The position numbers and the translations under genes are program-made. Of a DNA stretch of 64,000 nucleotides, positions 55,470-64,000 are shown one piece after another. Under the pieces are notes generated by a model. It saw only the letters and a list, made by a program, of their open reading frames with translations. It had not been told where the DNA came from and made no database searches. The DNA lies in assembly GCA_900635495.1 (NCBI GenBank), contig LR134136.1, positions 1,364,001 through 1,428,000 of the forward strand. The letters are read 5' to 3'. The first letter of the stretch is position 1. Each line of letters starts with the position of its first letter. The stretch is from Atlantibacter hermannii (GTDB lineage Bacteria; Pseudomonadota; Gammaproteobacteria; Enterobacterales; Enterobacteriaceae).

Positions 55470-56999
55470 ATGTTATTGCCTTGGTTGATATTAATTCCCT
55501 TTATCGGCGGCTTTCTGTGCTGGCAGACCGAACGCTTTGGCGTGAAGGTGCCGCGCTGGATCGCGCTGATCACCATGGGACTGACGCTTGCGCTCTCTCT
55601 GCAGCTGTGGTTGCAGGGGGGTTACGGTTTAACGCAAGCCGCCGGCCTGCCGCAGTGGCAGTCTGAATTTGTGATGCAGTGGATCCCGCGCTTTGGGATC
55701 ACCATCCACCTGGCGATTGACGGTCTTTCACTGCTGATGGTGGTGTTGACCGGGCTGCTGGGCGTGCTGGCCGTGCTCTGTTCCTGGAATGAGATCGAGA
55801 AATATCAGGGCTTCTTCCATTTGAACCTGATGTGGATCCTGGGCGGCGTTATCGGTGTGTTCCTTGCCATCGATATGTTCCTGTTCTTCTTCTTCTGGGA
55901 AATGATGCTGGTGCCGATGTACTTCCTGATCGCACTGTGGGGGCATAAAGCCTCTGACGGTAAAACGCGTATCACGGCGGCTACCAAATTCTTCATTTAT
56001 ACCCAGGCAAGCGGCCTGGTGATGCTGATCGCTATCCTGGCGCTGGTGTTTGTTCACTACAACGCGACCGGTGACTGGACTTTCAACTATGAGCAACTGC
56101 TGAAAACGCCGATGTCTCATAACGTTGAATGGCTGCTGATGCTCGGCTTCTTTATCGCTTTTGCTGTGAAAATGCCCGTGGTGCCGCTACACGGCTGGTT
56201 GCCGGATGCCCACTCCCAGGCACCGACAGCAGGTTCTGTTGACCTGGCGGGGATCTTGTTGAAAACGGCGGCTTACGGCCTGCTGCGTTTCTCGCTGCCG
56301 CTGTTCCCGAACGCGTCGGCGGAATTTGCGCCTGTTGCTATGTGGCTCGGCGTCATCGGTATTTTCTACGGCGCGTGGATGGCCTTCACACAGTACGATA
56401 TCAAACGCCTGATTGCTTATACCTCCGTTTCCCACATGGGTTTCGTTCTGATTGCTATCTATACAGGCAGCCAGCTTGCTTACCAGGGCGCCGTCATCCA
56501 GATGATTGCTCACGGTCTGTCTGCGGCAGGTCTGTTTATCATTTGTGGTCAGTTGTATGAACGCCTGCATACCCGCGATATGCGCATGATGGGCGGCCTG
56601 TGGAGCAAAATTAAGTGGTTGCCTGCGCTGTCGATGTTCTTCGCGGTTGCGACCCTCGGTATGCCGGGCACCGGTAACTTCGTCGGCGAATTCATGATTC
56701 TGTTCGGCAGCTACCAGGTTGTGCCGGTGATCACTGTGATTTCGACCTTCGGTCTGGTGTTTGCGTCTGTCTATTCGCTGGCGATGCTGCATCGCGCTTA
56801 CTTTGGTAAGGCGAAAAGCCAGTTGAGCAGCCAGGAACTGCCAGGGATGTCACTGCGCGAGCTGTTTATTATTCTGTTGCTGGTAGCGCTGCTGGTGCTG
56901 CTTGGCTTCTATCCGCAGCCGATTCTGGATACCTCGCACTCTGCTATGGGCAATATCCAGCAGTGGTTTGTTAATTCTGTTTCTACTACAAGGCCGTAA
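55470..56999 (+). CDS. nuoM: NADH-quinone oxidoreductase subunit M
   Basis: NuoM is an antiporter-like proton-pumping subunit of 509 residues, as in E. coli, with about 14 hydrophobic segments. The conserved glutamate lies in FFFWEMMLVPMYFLIALWG, the lysine-histidine helix is AVKMPVVPLHGWLPDAHSQAPTAGSV, and a second lysine helix is TQYDIKRLIAYTSVSHMGF. The frame is intact. Ribosome-binding site AAGGGA precedes the ATG. Confidence 0.98.
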   Translation: MLLPWLILIPFIGGFLCWQTERFGVKVPRWIALITMGLTLALSLQLWLQGGYGLTQAAGLPQWQSEFVMQWIPRFGITIHLAIDGLSLLMVVLTGLLGVLAVLCSWNEIEKYQGFFHLNLMWILGGVIGVFLAIDMFLFFFFWEMMLVPMYFLIALWGHKASDGKTRITAATKFFIYTQASGLVMLIAILALVFVHYNATGDWTFNYEQLLKTPMSHNVEWLLMLGFFIAFAVKMPVVPLHGWLPDAHSQAPTAGSVDLAGILLKTAAYGLLRFSLPLFPNASAEFAPVAMWLGVIGIFYGAWMAFTQYDIKRLIAYTSVSHMGFVLIAIYTGSQLAYQGAVIQMIAHGLSAAGLFIICGQLYERLHTRDMRMMGGLWSKIKWLPALSMFFAVATLGMPGTGNFVGEFMILFGSYQVVPVITVISTFGLVFASVYSLAMLHRAYFGKAKSQLSSQELPGMSLRELFIILLLVALLVLLGFYPQPILDTSHSAMGNIQQWFVNSVSTTRP

Positions 57000-57005
57000 T
57001 TCGCC

Positions 57006-58463
57006 ATGACAATAACTCCACAACAACTGATCGCGCTGCTACCGCTGCTCGTCGTGGGCTTTACGGTAGTGGTGGTGATGCTCTCCATTGCGTGGCGACG
57101 CAACCACTTTGTGAATGCCACCCTGTCAGTGCTTGGGCTTAACGCTGCGCTCATCTCGCTCTGGTTTGTCGGCCAGGCGGGCGCGATGGACGTGACGCCG
57201 CTGATGCGCGTTGACGGCTACGCTATGTTCTATACCGGCCTGGTACTGCTGGCGAGCCTCGCTACCTGTACCTTCGCCTACCCGTGGTTAGAAGGCTATT
57301 ACGACAACAAAGAAGAGTTCTATCTTCTGGTGTTGATTGCGGCGCTGGGCGGCATTTTGCTGGCTAACGCCAATCACCTGGCCTCGCTGTTCCTGGGTAT
57401 TGAACTGATCTCCCTGCCGCTGTTTGGCCTGGTGGGTTATGCGTATCGTCAGAAACGTTCGCTGGAAGCGAGTATCAAATACACCATTCTGTCGGCAGCG
57501 GCCTCGTCGTTCCTGCTGTTCGGGATGGCGCTGGTGTACGCGGAATCCGGCAGCCTGTCGTTTGTCAGCCTCGGTAAGAGCCTGGCGGATAACATGCTCC
57601 ATGAGCCGCTGCTGCTGGCGGGCCTCGGTCTGATGATCGTGGGTCTGGGCTTTAAACTTTCACTGGTGCCGTTCCACCTGTGGACGCCGGATGTTTATCA
57701 GGGCGCACCTGCGCCGGTCTCCACCTTCCTGGCGACCGCCAGCAAAATCGCCATCTTTAGCGTGGTGATGCGTCTGTTCCTGTACGCACCGGTTGGTGAC
57801 AGCGAAGCGATTCGTGTGGTGCTGGGGATTATCGCCTTTGCATCGATCATCTTTGGTAACCTGATGGCGCTGAGCCAGACCAACATCAAACGTCTGTTGG
57901 GCTACTCCTCCATCTCTCATCTGGGCTATCTGCTGGTGGCGCTGATTGCGCTGCAAAGCGGCCAGATGTCGATGGAAACCGTAGGTGTTTATCTGGCCGG
58001 ATACCTGTTCAGCAGCCTTGGCGCGTTCGGCGTGGTGAGCCTGATGTCCAGTCCGTACCGTGGCCCGGATGCTGAATCACTGTTCTCTTACCGCGGCCTG
58101 TTCTGGCACCGTCCGATCCTGTCTGCGGTAATGACGGTGATGATGCTGTCGCTGGCGGGTATCCCGATGACGCTGGGCTTTATCGGGAAGTTCTATGTGC
58201 TGGCCGTGGGTGTGCAGGATAGCCTGTGGTGGCTGGTCGGTGCCGTGGTGGTAGGTTCTGCCATCGGTCTCTACTACTACCTGCGCGTAGCGGTGAGCCT
58301 GTATCTGAACGCACCGCAACAGCTGAACCGCGATGCGCCATCTAACTGGCAATACAGCGCAGGCGGTATCGTGGTGCTGATCTCCGCGCTGCTGGTACTG
58401 GTGCTTGGCGTCTGGCCGCAGCCGTTGATTAGCCTGGTGCAGTTGGCCGAACCGCTGATGTAA
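57006..58463 (+). CDS. nuoN: NADH-quinone oxidoreductase subunit N
   Basis: NuoN is the antiporter-like subunit nearest the peripheral arm. It has 485 residues, as in E. coli, with about 14 hydrophobic segments. Conserved FLGIELISLPLFGLVGYA, GLGFKLSLVPFHLWTPDVYQGAPAPVS and SQTNIKRLLGYSSISHLGY are present. It is the last gene of the operon, followed by a terminator. The frame is intact. Confidence 0.98.
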   Translation: MTITPQQLIALLPLLVVGFTVVVVMLSIAWRRNHFVNATLSVLGLNAALISLWFVGQAGAMDVTPLMRVDGYAMFYTGLVLLASLATCTFAYPWLEGYYDNKEEFYLLVLIAALGGILLANANHLASLFLGIELISLPLFGLVGYAYRQKRSLEASIKYTILSAAASSFLLFGMALVYAESGSLSFVSLGKSLADNMLHEPLLLAGLGLMIVGLGFKLSLVPFHLWTPDVYQGAPAPVSTFLATASKIAIFSVVMRLFLYAPVGDSEAIRVVLGIIAFASIIFGNLMALSQTNIKRLLGYSSISHLGYLLVALIALQSGQMSMETVGVYLAGYLFSSLGAFGVVSLMSSPYRGPDAESLFSYRGLFWHRPILSAVMTVMMLSLAGIPMTLGFIGKFYVLAVGVQDSLWWLVGAVVVGSAIGLYYYLRVAVSLYLNAPQQLNRDAPSNWQYSAGGIVVLISALLVLVLGVWPQPLISLVQLAEPLM

Positions 58464-58477
58464 CGGCTTATGTTGTG

Positions 58478-58507
58478 AAAAAACCGCCACTTGCTGGCGG
58501 TTTTTTT
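58478..58507. terminator. Bidirectional terminator of nuo and rbn
   Basis: AAAAAACCGCCA-cttgc-TGGCGGTTTTTTT is a perfect stem flanked by A and T tracts, 15 bp after nuoN. The rbn stop codon (minus) lies within the T tract, so it serves both convergent transcripts. Confidence 0.9.
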
Positions 58508-59420
58508 ATATCTGCACCGTCATAAAATCCTTGGCGGCGATTGTGTCAGGGAAAATTTCCCTGCATTCGCGCAACAGCGCTTCGCAGCCTGCGTCATCAT
58601 AGCGTGAGCTGAAATGGGTTATAACCAGTCGTCCAACCCCGGCAGCCCTTGCCACTTCAGCGGCCTGCACGGTAGTGGAATGGCCCCGGCTATTGGCTTT
58701 TTCCGCCATCGCGGCCTCCAGCGTCGTTTCATGCACCATAACGTCAACGCCGCTTGCGAGAGTGAGAGCAGCGGACGTAGGGCCGGTATCGCCGAAAATC
58801 GCCAATGTTTTGCCTTTCCGGGCCGGGCCTAAGTAGTCCTGTCCGTTAATCATTCGGCCATCATCCAGCATAACGCTTTCACCCCGCTTTAACTGCTGGA
58901 ACAGGGGGCCAGGCGTGATGCCTTCAGCCTTGAGACGCGAAGCGTCGAGCGCGCCTGGCCTGTCGTGCTGCTCAATCCGATAGCCATAGCATTCGACCGG
59001 ATGGGTGAGGGGATACGCCGTGACGCGAAACTCCTCATCGCAAAATACCTCACCGGCGGTGATTTCGACGATCTCCAGCGGAAACCCGGTCCAGGAACCG
59101 CTGAGCTGCAACGCCATCTCTATAAACTGACGAATGCCAGCAGGCCCATAGACCGTAAGCGGGTTTTCATTGCCCGCCATGGACCGGCTGCACAATAGCC
59201 CTGGCAACCCAAAAATATGGTCGCCATGCAGATGGGTAATAAAAATTTTGTTCAGCTTGCCGGGATTAAAGACGGTATGCAGCATCTGATGCTGGGTGCC
59301 TTCGCCGCAGTCAAACAGCCAGTATTGCGCCGCATTGTTCATGGGATTAAACACCATGGCGGTCACATTGCGGCTTTTGCACGGTACCCCGGCGGATGTG
59401 CCTAAAAAAGTCAGTTCCAT
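58506..59420 (-). CDS. rbn: Ribonuclease BN / tRNase Z (ElaC)
   Basis: RNase BN is a zinc metallo-beta-lactamase-fold nuclease with endo- and exonuclease activity, able to process tRNA 3' ends. The metal motif THLHGDHIFGLPG is at about residues 62-74, IFGDTGPT and the HEAT-type VMVHETTLEAAM follow, and a late histidine is in LVITHFSSRYDD. It has 304 residues (E. coli 305). In K-12 several yfb genes lie between nuoN and rbn; here they are absent. Confidence 0.96.
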   Translation of the reverse strand: MELTFLGTSAGVPCKSRNVTAMVFNPMNNAAQYWLFDCGEGTQHQMLHTVFNPGKLNKIFITHLHGDHIFGLPGLLCSRSMAGNENPLTVYGPAGIRQFIEMALQLSGSWTGFPLEIVEITAGEVFCDEEFRVTAYPLTHPVECYGYRIEQHDRPGALDASRLKAEGITPGPLFQQLKRGESVMLDDGRMINGQDYLGPARKGKTLAIFGDTGPTSAALTLASGVDVMVHETTLEAAMAEKANSRGHSTTVQAAEVARAAGVGRLVITHFSSRYDDAGCEALLRECREIFPDTIAAKDFMTVQI

Positions 59421-59496
59421 GAAGCGTTCTTCTCCCGCAATGATTTAGTATTAGCCTGACATTCAACGACTATTATGCACCATACAGGAGCGCACC

Positions 59497-59946
59497 ATGA
59501 TCCACTGGCAAGATCTTCACCATTCCGCGCTGGATGTTCCAACCTTATATGCCGTACTGCAGTTACGTTGCGAAGTGTTTGTTGTTGAGCAGGCCTGCGC
59601 CTATCAGGACGTTGATGGTGACGACTTAGTGGGGGAAAACCGCCACATCCTTGGCTGGCGTGACGGGAAGCTGGTGGCGTATGCGAGGATTCTGAAAAGC
59701 GAGCACGATTATGAGCCGGTGGTCATTGGCCGGGTGATTGTCGACGCCAGTTTGCGCGGTGAAAGAGTGGGCCAGCAATTGATGAGCCACACGCTCGCTG
59801 CGTGCCAGCAGCACTGGCCTGGCAAGGCGTTGTACCTTGGCGCACAGGCACATTTGCAGGGGTTCTATCAACGCTTTGGTTTCATGCCCGTCACTGAGGT
59901 GTACGAGGAAGACGGCATTCCCCATATCGGAATGGCCCGAGAATAA
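59497..59946 (+). CDS. elaA: GNAT-family N-acetyltransferase ElaA
   Basis: ElaA is a predicted acetyltransferase of the GNAT superfamily with no firmly established substrate. The 149-residue product (E. coli 153) contains LRCEVFVVEQACAYQDVDGDD and the acetyl-CoA loop VIVDASLRGERVGQQLM, with LGAQAHLQGFYQRFGF near the C-terminus. It is divergent from rbn. The frame is intact. Confidence 0.93.
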   Translation: MIHWQDLHHSALDVPTLYAVLQLRCEVFVVEQACAYQDVDGDDLVGENRHILGWRDGKLVAYARILKSEHDYEPVVIGRVIVDASLRGERVGQQLMSHTLAACQQHWPGKALYLGAQAHLQGFYQRFGFMPVTEVYEEDGIPHIGMARE

Positions 59947-60012
59947 GCGGCAAAAAGCGCTTCCCTTGTCTATATTTAGCTGACATATGTTAAATCCTGA
60001 TGGAGAGAAGCG

Positions 60013-60324
60013 ATGACTGATAATAACGAACAGTTCAATACCCGTATTGATGATGATTTGTCACTGCTTAGCGATACGCTGGAAGAAGTACTGCGTTCGT
60101 CCGGCGATCCGGCGGATCAGAAATACATCGAACTGAAAGCGCGCGCCGAGAAGGCGTTAAACGATGTTAAAGCCCGCGTATCCAGTGCGTCGGATAACTA
60201 TTATTTCCGCGCCAAGAAAGCGGTATACCGTGCGGATGATTATGTTCACGAGCAACCGTGGAAAGGCATCGGTATCGGCGCTGCCGCAGGCCTGGTGCTG
60301 GGCATCCTGCTGGCTCGTCGCTAA
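60013..60324 (+). CDS. elaB: Tail-anchored DUF883-family membrane protein ElaB
   Basis: ElaB is a stationary-phase inner-membrane protein linked to stress tolerance and reported to associate with ribosomes. It has 103 residues (E. coli 101): an acidic N-terminal half (MTDNNEQFNTRIDDDLSLL), a helical middle rich in lysine and alanine, and a single C-terminal glycine-zipper transmembrane segment (GIGIGAAAGLVLGILLARR) ending the protein. Ribosome-binding site GGAGAG lies upstream. Confidence 0.95.
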   Translation: MTDNNEQFNTRIDDDLSLLSDTLEEVLRSSGDPADQKYIELKARAEKALNDVKARVSSASDNYYFRAKKAVYRADDYVHEQPWKGIGIGAAAGLVLGILLARR

Positions 60325-60332
60325 TCATCTCG

Positions 60333-60360
60333 CCTCACCCCTGTATTCAGGGGTGAGGGT
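60333..60360 (+). terminator. Hairpin after elaB
   Basis: A perfect 11-bp stem (CCTCACCCCTG / CAGGGGTGAGG) with a tatt loop lies 8 bp after the elaB stop. The following tract is only weakly T-rich (GTTATCCCTC). Confidence 0.65.
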
Positions 60361-60437
60361 TATCCCTCATTATGTGTAATTTTGTTTGCCGGGCAGACCA
60401 CGTATAATACGGGGTTTTTCAGGGAAACGAGGTACAC

Positions 60438-61724
60438 GTGCATTCCATTACCACCGCGTTGCAGCAAATCGCGCAACAATTGCGCGCAGACTTTCCTGCC
60501 TCCGCCGGCGTGCGGCGTTTCGCTGTCCCGGTTTCCCTGAATCAAACCGACCCGCTGGCCTGGCTTGCCAGTCAGACAAGCTATCCGCAGTTTTACTGGC
60601 AGCAGCGCAATGGCGACGAAGAAGTGGCCGCCCTGGGCGCCAGCCGCTATTTCACCACTTTCGATGAGGCGCAAACCTTTCTCGCCAGCCAACCCGATGT
60701 TTCCCTGCGGGTGTGGGGGCTGAACGCGTTTGATACCCGGCGCAGCGCGTTGTTCTTACCGCGCCTTGAGTGGCGGCGTAACGCAGGCGAGGTGATGCTG
60801 GCGCTGACCCTGGCAAGCGAAACATCGCTCGCCGATGACGCCCGTGCCGCGCTGGACTTTATCGCGTCGCTCACAACCGGAAATTCACTGCCGTCATCGC
60901 CGCTCGACTGCATCGGCGAGAGGCATTTTCCGGATCGGGCAGGCTGGTACGCATTAATTACTCAGGCCACCGAGGCAATTACGGCGGGGCAGTTTGAAAA
61001 GGTGGTACTAGCCCGCGCCAGCGATTTGCAATTTTCGTCGCCGGTTTCAGCGGCCGCGTTTATGGCCGCCAGTCGTCGCGTTAATCTCAATTGCTACCAT
61101 TATTTTATGGCCTTTGCGGCGGATGATGCGTTTTTAGGCTCCAGTCCTGAGCGCCTCTGGCGACGCATCGGCACGGCCCTGCGCACAGAAGCGCTGGCGG
61201 GCACCGTCGCCAGCCATACGGACGAGGCGAAAGCGCAGGCGTTGGGGGACTGGCTGATGAAAGACGACAAAAATCAGCGGGAAAATATGCTGGTAGTGGA
61301 AGATATCTGCCAGCGTCTGCAAAACGCCGTCAGCTCGCTGGATGTCCTGCCGCCGCAGATCGTCAGGTTGCGCAAAGTTCAGCATTTACGCCGCTGCATC
61401 TGGACTGAACTGGATCAGCCTGACGACAGCTGCTGCCTGCATCAACTCCAGCCTACCGCCGCCGTAGCCGGTTTGCCCCGGGAGCCGGCGCGCCAGTTTA
61501 TCGCCGCCCATGAGCCTTTTGTGCGCGAGTGGTATGCCGGGTCGGCGGGATATCTCTCTTTAAACCAGACTGAGTTCTGCGTTGCCTTACGCTGTGCGCG
61601 GGTAACGGGGCAGACGGTTCGTCTTTACGCCGGCGCAGGCATTGTCGCGGGTTCAACACCGGAAGAGGAATGGCAGGAAATCACCAATAAAGCGGCGGGA
61701 CTGCGTACCTTGCTGGTGAGCTAA
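60438..61724 (+). CDS. menF: Menaquinone-specific isochorismate synthase MenF
   Basis: MenF isomerises chorismate to isochorismate, opening menaquinone synthesis. It is a chorismate-binding-family enzyme: FEKVVLARASDLQF (catalytic lysine), AFLGSSPERLWRR, LRTEALAGTVA, and the C-terminal LYAGAGIVAGSTPEEEWQEI are present. It has 428 residues (E. coli 431). The start is GTG after GAAACGAGG. It begins the menFDH operon and is intact. Confidence 0.96.
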   Translation: MHSITTALQQIAQQLRADFPASAGVRRFAVPVSLNQTDPLAWLASQTSYPQFYWQQRNGDEEVAALGASRYFTTFDEAQTFLASQPDVSLRVWGLNAFDTRRSALFLPRLEWRRNAGEVMLALTLASETSLADDARAALDFIASLTTGNSLPSSPLDCIGERHFPDRAGWYALITQATEAITAGQFEKVVLARASDLQFSSPVSAAAFMAASRRVNLNCYHYFMAFAADDAFLGSSPERLWRRIGTALRTEALAGTVASHTDEAKAQALGDWLMKDDKNQRENMLVVEDICQRLQNAVSSLDVLPPQIVRLRKVQHLRRCIWTELDQPDDSCCLHQLQPTAAVAGLPREPARQFIAAHEPFVREWYAGSAGYLSLNQTEFCVALRCARVTGQTVRLYAGAGIVAGSTPEEEWQEITNKAAGLRTLLVS

Positions 61725-61805
61725 CGCCAGAATCCCGACTCATATCAAAACAGAGAATGTCGTACGCTTTATAATGAAGCGGCAAAATTGATACCGGACA
61801 ACTTC

Positions 61806-63476
61806 ATGTCGACAAGTACTTTTAACCGGCGCTGGGCGACGGTGATCCTCGAAGCATTAACCCGCCATGGCGTACGCCATATCTGCATTGCGCCCGGCTC
61901 ACGGTCTACGCCGCTGACGCTGGCGGCGGCGGATAATCGCAACCTGACTCACCATACCCATTTTGATGAGCGCGGGTTGGGGCATTTGGCGCTTGGGCTT
62001 GCGAAAGCCAGCGGCGAACCGGTGGCGATTATCGTAACCTCCGGTACGGCGGTGGCGAATCTGTATCCGGCGGTAATTGAAGCCGGGTTGACCGGCGAGA
62101 AACTCATCCTGCTTACGGCTGACCGTCCGCCTGAGCTGATTGACTGCGGTGCCAACCAGGCTATCCGCCAGCATGGCATCTTTTCTTCGCACCCTACCGC
62201 CGCGCTGGATCTTCCCAAACCGAGCCCGGAAACGCCCGCCAAATGGCTGGTCTCTTCCATTGACCTTCTGCTGGGCCAGCAGCGTGGCGGCGCATTGCAT
62301 ATCAACTGCCCCTTTGCCGAGCCGCTGTATGGCGAAGTGGATGACTCAGGCCTCGCGTGGCAGGAATCCCTCGGCGACTGGTGGCAGGATGACAAACCCT
62401 GGTTACTGGCGGCCGAAGATCACCATGCCACCTTGCAGCACGACTGGGGCGCATGGCGGCGTAAAAAAGGCGTAGTGATCGCGGGCCGGATGTCGGTAGA
62501 AGAAGGCGCGCTTTTAGCGGAGTGGGCGCAAACCCTGGGCTGGCCTTTGATTGGCGACGTGCTGTCCCAGACCGGGCAACCGCTGCCTTGCGCCGATCTC
62601 TGGCTGGCCAATCCGCGTGCGCAGGCGTTACTGGCTGAAGCGCAGATTGTTATTCAGTTCGGCAGCAGCCTGACCGGTAAACGCCTGTTGCAGTGGCAGG
62701 CGAACTGCCAGCCGCAGGAGTTCTGGCTGGTGGATTCGCTGATTGGACGGCTCGACCCGGCGCATCATCGCGGACGTCGACTGACCGCGCGCATCAGCGA
62801 GTGGTTGGCGCGTCATCCAGCCGAACAACGTGTGCGCTGGGCACCAGAACTCACTACGCTTTCCGGAATTGCCCTGGAACAGGTGGTGAAAGCCACGCAG
62901 TCGTTCGGCGAAGCCCAACTGGCGCATCGCCTGCCGGAATTGCTGCCGGAGCATGGCCAGGTCTTCGTCGGCAATAGCCTGGTGGTGCGGCTGGTAGATG
63001 CCCTGGCGCAAATGCCGCAAGGGTATCCGGTTCTGAGCAATCGCGGCGCCAGCGGGATTGACGGGCTGATTTCTACCACTGCCGGCGTGCAACGCGGCAC
63101 CGCGCGTCCGACGCTTGCCATCGTTGGGGATATCTCTGCCCTTTACGATTTAAACGCGCTGGCGTTGCTGCGGCATGTTTCCGCGCCGCTGGTGCTGATT
63201 ATCGTGAACAACAACGGCGGGCAGATTTTCTCGCTGCTGCCGACGCCGGTGAACGAGCGTGAACGTTTTTACTGTATGCCGCAGAACGTTTCCTTTAAGC
63301 ACGGCGCGGCCATGTTCGATCTCGACTATCGCAACCCGACTAACTGGCAGGAATTGCAAACCGCCGTCAGCGAGGGGTGGAAACGCCCACACGCCACCGT
63401 GGTGGAAATTAACGTGCCTTCCACGGATGGTACTCATACGCTGCAATCACTGCTGGCATCGGTAAGCCAGGCATGA
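61806..63476 (+). CDS. menD: SEPHCHC synthase MenD
   Basis: MenD is a thiamine-diphosphate-dependent enzyme that adds succinic semialdehyde (from 2-oxoglutarate) to isochorismate. The N-terminal IAPGSRSTPLTLA and FDERGLGHLALGLAKASG hold the ThDP-activating glutamate, and the C-terminal ThDP motif is IVGDISALYDLNALALLR...IVNNNGGQIF. It has 556 residues, as in E. coli. I chose the ATG at 61806 (MSTSTFNRRWATVIL) over the TTG at 61788. Its stop overlaps the menH start (ATGA). Confidence 0.97.
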   Translation: MSTSTFNRRWATVILEALTRHGVRHICIAPGSRSTPLTLAAADNRNLTHHTHFDERGLGHLALGLAKASGEPVAIIVTSGTAVANLYPAVIEAGLTGEKLILLTADRPPELIDCGANQAIRQHGIFSSHPTAALDLPKPSPETPAKWLVSSIDLLLGQQRGGALHINCPFAEPLYGEVDDSGLAWQESLGDWWQDDKPWLLAAEDHHATLQHDWGAWRRKKGVVIAGRMSVEEGALLAEWAQTLGWPLIGDVLSQTGQPLPCADLWLANPRAQALLAEAQIVIQFGSSLTGKRLLQWQANCQPQEFWLVDSLIGRLDPAHHRGRRLTARISEWLARHPAEQRVRWAPELTTLSGIALEQVVKATQSFGEAQLAHRLPELLPEHGQVFVGNSLVVRLVDALAQMPQGYPVLSNRGASGIDGLISTTAGVQRGTARPTLAIVGDISALYDLNALALLRHVSAPLVLIIVNNNGGQIFSLLPTPVNERERFYCMPQNVSFKHGAAMFDLDYRNPTNWQELQTAVSEGWKRPHATVVEINVPSTDGTHTLQSLLASVSQA

Positions 63477-64000
63477 TCCTTAACGCCGCTGTCCGTCACG
63501 GGAAAACCGCATCGCAGCCCTGGCTGGTCTGGCTGCACGGTTTTCTCGGTAGTCAGCAAGAGTGGTGCCAGGTTGCCGCGGAGTTCAGCGATTACCATCA
63601 CCTGTTTATCGATTTACCCGGTCACGGCGGCAGCGCGGCTATTCGCGTCGGCAGCTTCCAGGAAACCTGCGCGTTGCTCGACGCCACGCTGGCGCATTAC
63701 GCCATCCCCCATTACTGGCTGATTGGTTACTCGCTGGGCGGGCGCATCGCCATGCATTACGCCTGTGGTGAACCGCGTCCCGGCTTATGCGGCCTGGTAG
63801 TCGAAGGCAGTCATCCCGGCTTAACCGATCAGCAGGAACGTCAGGCGCGCATCGCTTCGGACCGCCGCTGGGCTGCGCAATTTCGTGAAGCGCCCCTCGA
63901 ACAGGTGCTGAATGCCTGGTATCAACAGCCGGTTTTTGCCACCCTCAGCGCTGCGGCGCGTGAGGAACTGGTCGCCCTGCGTCGGAGCAACAATCCGCAG
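63473..64000 (+). CDS. menH: SHCHC synthase MenH, 3' end missing
   Basis: MenH is an alpha/beta-hydrolase that removes pyruvate from SEPHCHC to give SHCHC. The first 176 codons are in the window and open. The oxyanion region WLHGFLGS, DLPGHGGSA, and the nucleophile elbow GYSLGGRIAMHYA (Ser at about residue 86) are visible. It overlaps the menD stop by 4 bp. The rest, including the catalytic histidine, lies outside the window. Confidence 0.95.
   Translation, partial: MILNAAVRHGKTASQPWLVWLHGFLGSQQEWCQVAAEFSDYHHLFIDLPGHGGSAAIRVGSFQETCALLDATLAHYAIPHYWLIGYSLGGRIAMHYACGEPRPGLCGLVVEGSHPGLTDQQERQARIASDRRWAAQFREAPLEQVLNAWYQQPVFATLSAAAREELVALRRSNNPQ

Overview
The window is a housekeeping stretch of a gamma-proteobacterial chromosome from the family Enterobacteriaceae. 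Nearly every protein is recognisably the orthologue of an Escherichia coli K-12 gene from the aroC-fabB-purF-his-pta-nuo-men region, in the same order and with moderate divergence, so it is not E. coli itself. An Enterobacter/Kosakonia/Cronobacter-type genus is plausible, but I cannot fix the genus from sequence alone. I see no rRNA, tRNA, CRISPR, insertion sequence or prophage.

Layout. 1-4.4 kb: prmB (5' end cut by the window), aroC, mepA, yfcA, epmC, yfcL. 4.8-8.2 kb: cstA, ybdD and a COG0523 (YjiA-type) GTPase, a block that is not at this site in K-12. 8.3-12.7 kb: mnmC (minus), fabB (plus, with FadR- and FabR-like sites upstream), flk (minus). 13-22.8 kb: pdxB-usg-truA-dedA-accD-folC-dedD, then cvpA-purF behind a PurR box, then ubiX. 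23.2-27.5 kb: the basic amino acid ABC system argT-hisJ-hisQ-hisM-hisP, with sigma54-type promoter elements before argT and before hisJ. 27.5-31.5 kb: yfcH, folX, yfcG (minus), yfcF, yfcE, yfcD (plus). 31.5-35 kb: pta and ackA (minus). 35.3-42.8 kb: yfbV, yfbU, hxpA, yfbS (plus), yfbR, alaA (minus), lrhA (plus). 43.4-58.5 kb: the complete nuoA-N operon for respiratory complex I. 58.5-64 kb: rbn (minus), elaA, elaB, menF, menD and the start of menH, cut by the window end.

Functional themes: chorismate synthesis (aroC) and its use for menaquinone (menFDH); ubiquinone synthesis (ubiX) and the quinone-reducing complex I; fatty-acid synthesis (fabB, accD); acetate overflow (pta-ackA) with LrhA, known in E. 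coli as a regulator of motility and stress genes; purine, folate and pyridoxal pathways; and nitrogen-controlled amino acid uptake.

The most striking property is technical or evolutionary. At least 26 single-base insertions or deletions, most in short homopolymers, break 19 otherwise perfectly conserved genes, including fabB, pdxB, truA, hisJ, hisP, pta, nuoB, nuoCD and nuoG. No in-frame nonsense mutation was found. I read these as sequence or assembly indel errors rather than gene decay. For the affected genes I give the span of the whole gene and the place of the shift. I found no convincing novel system.
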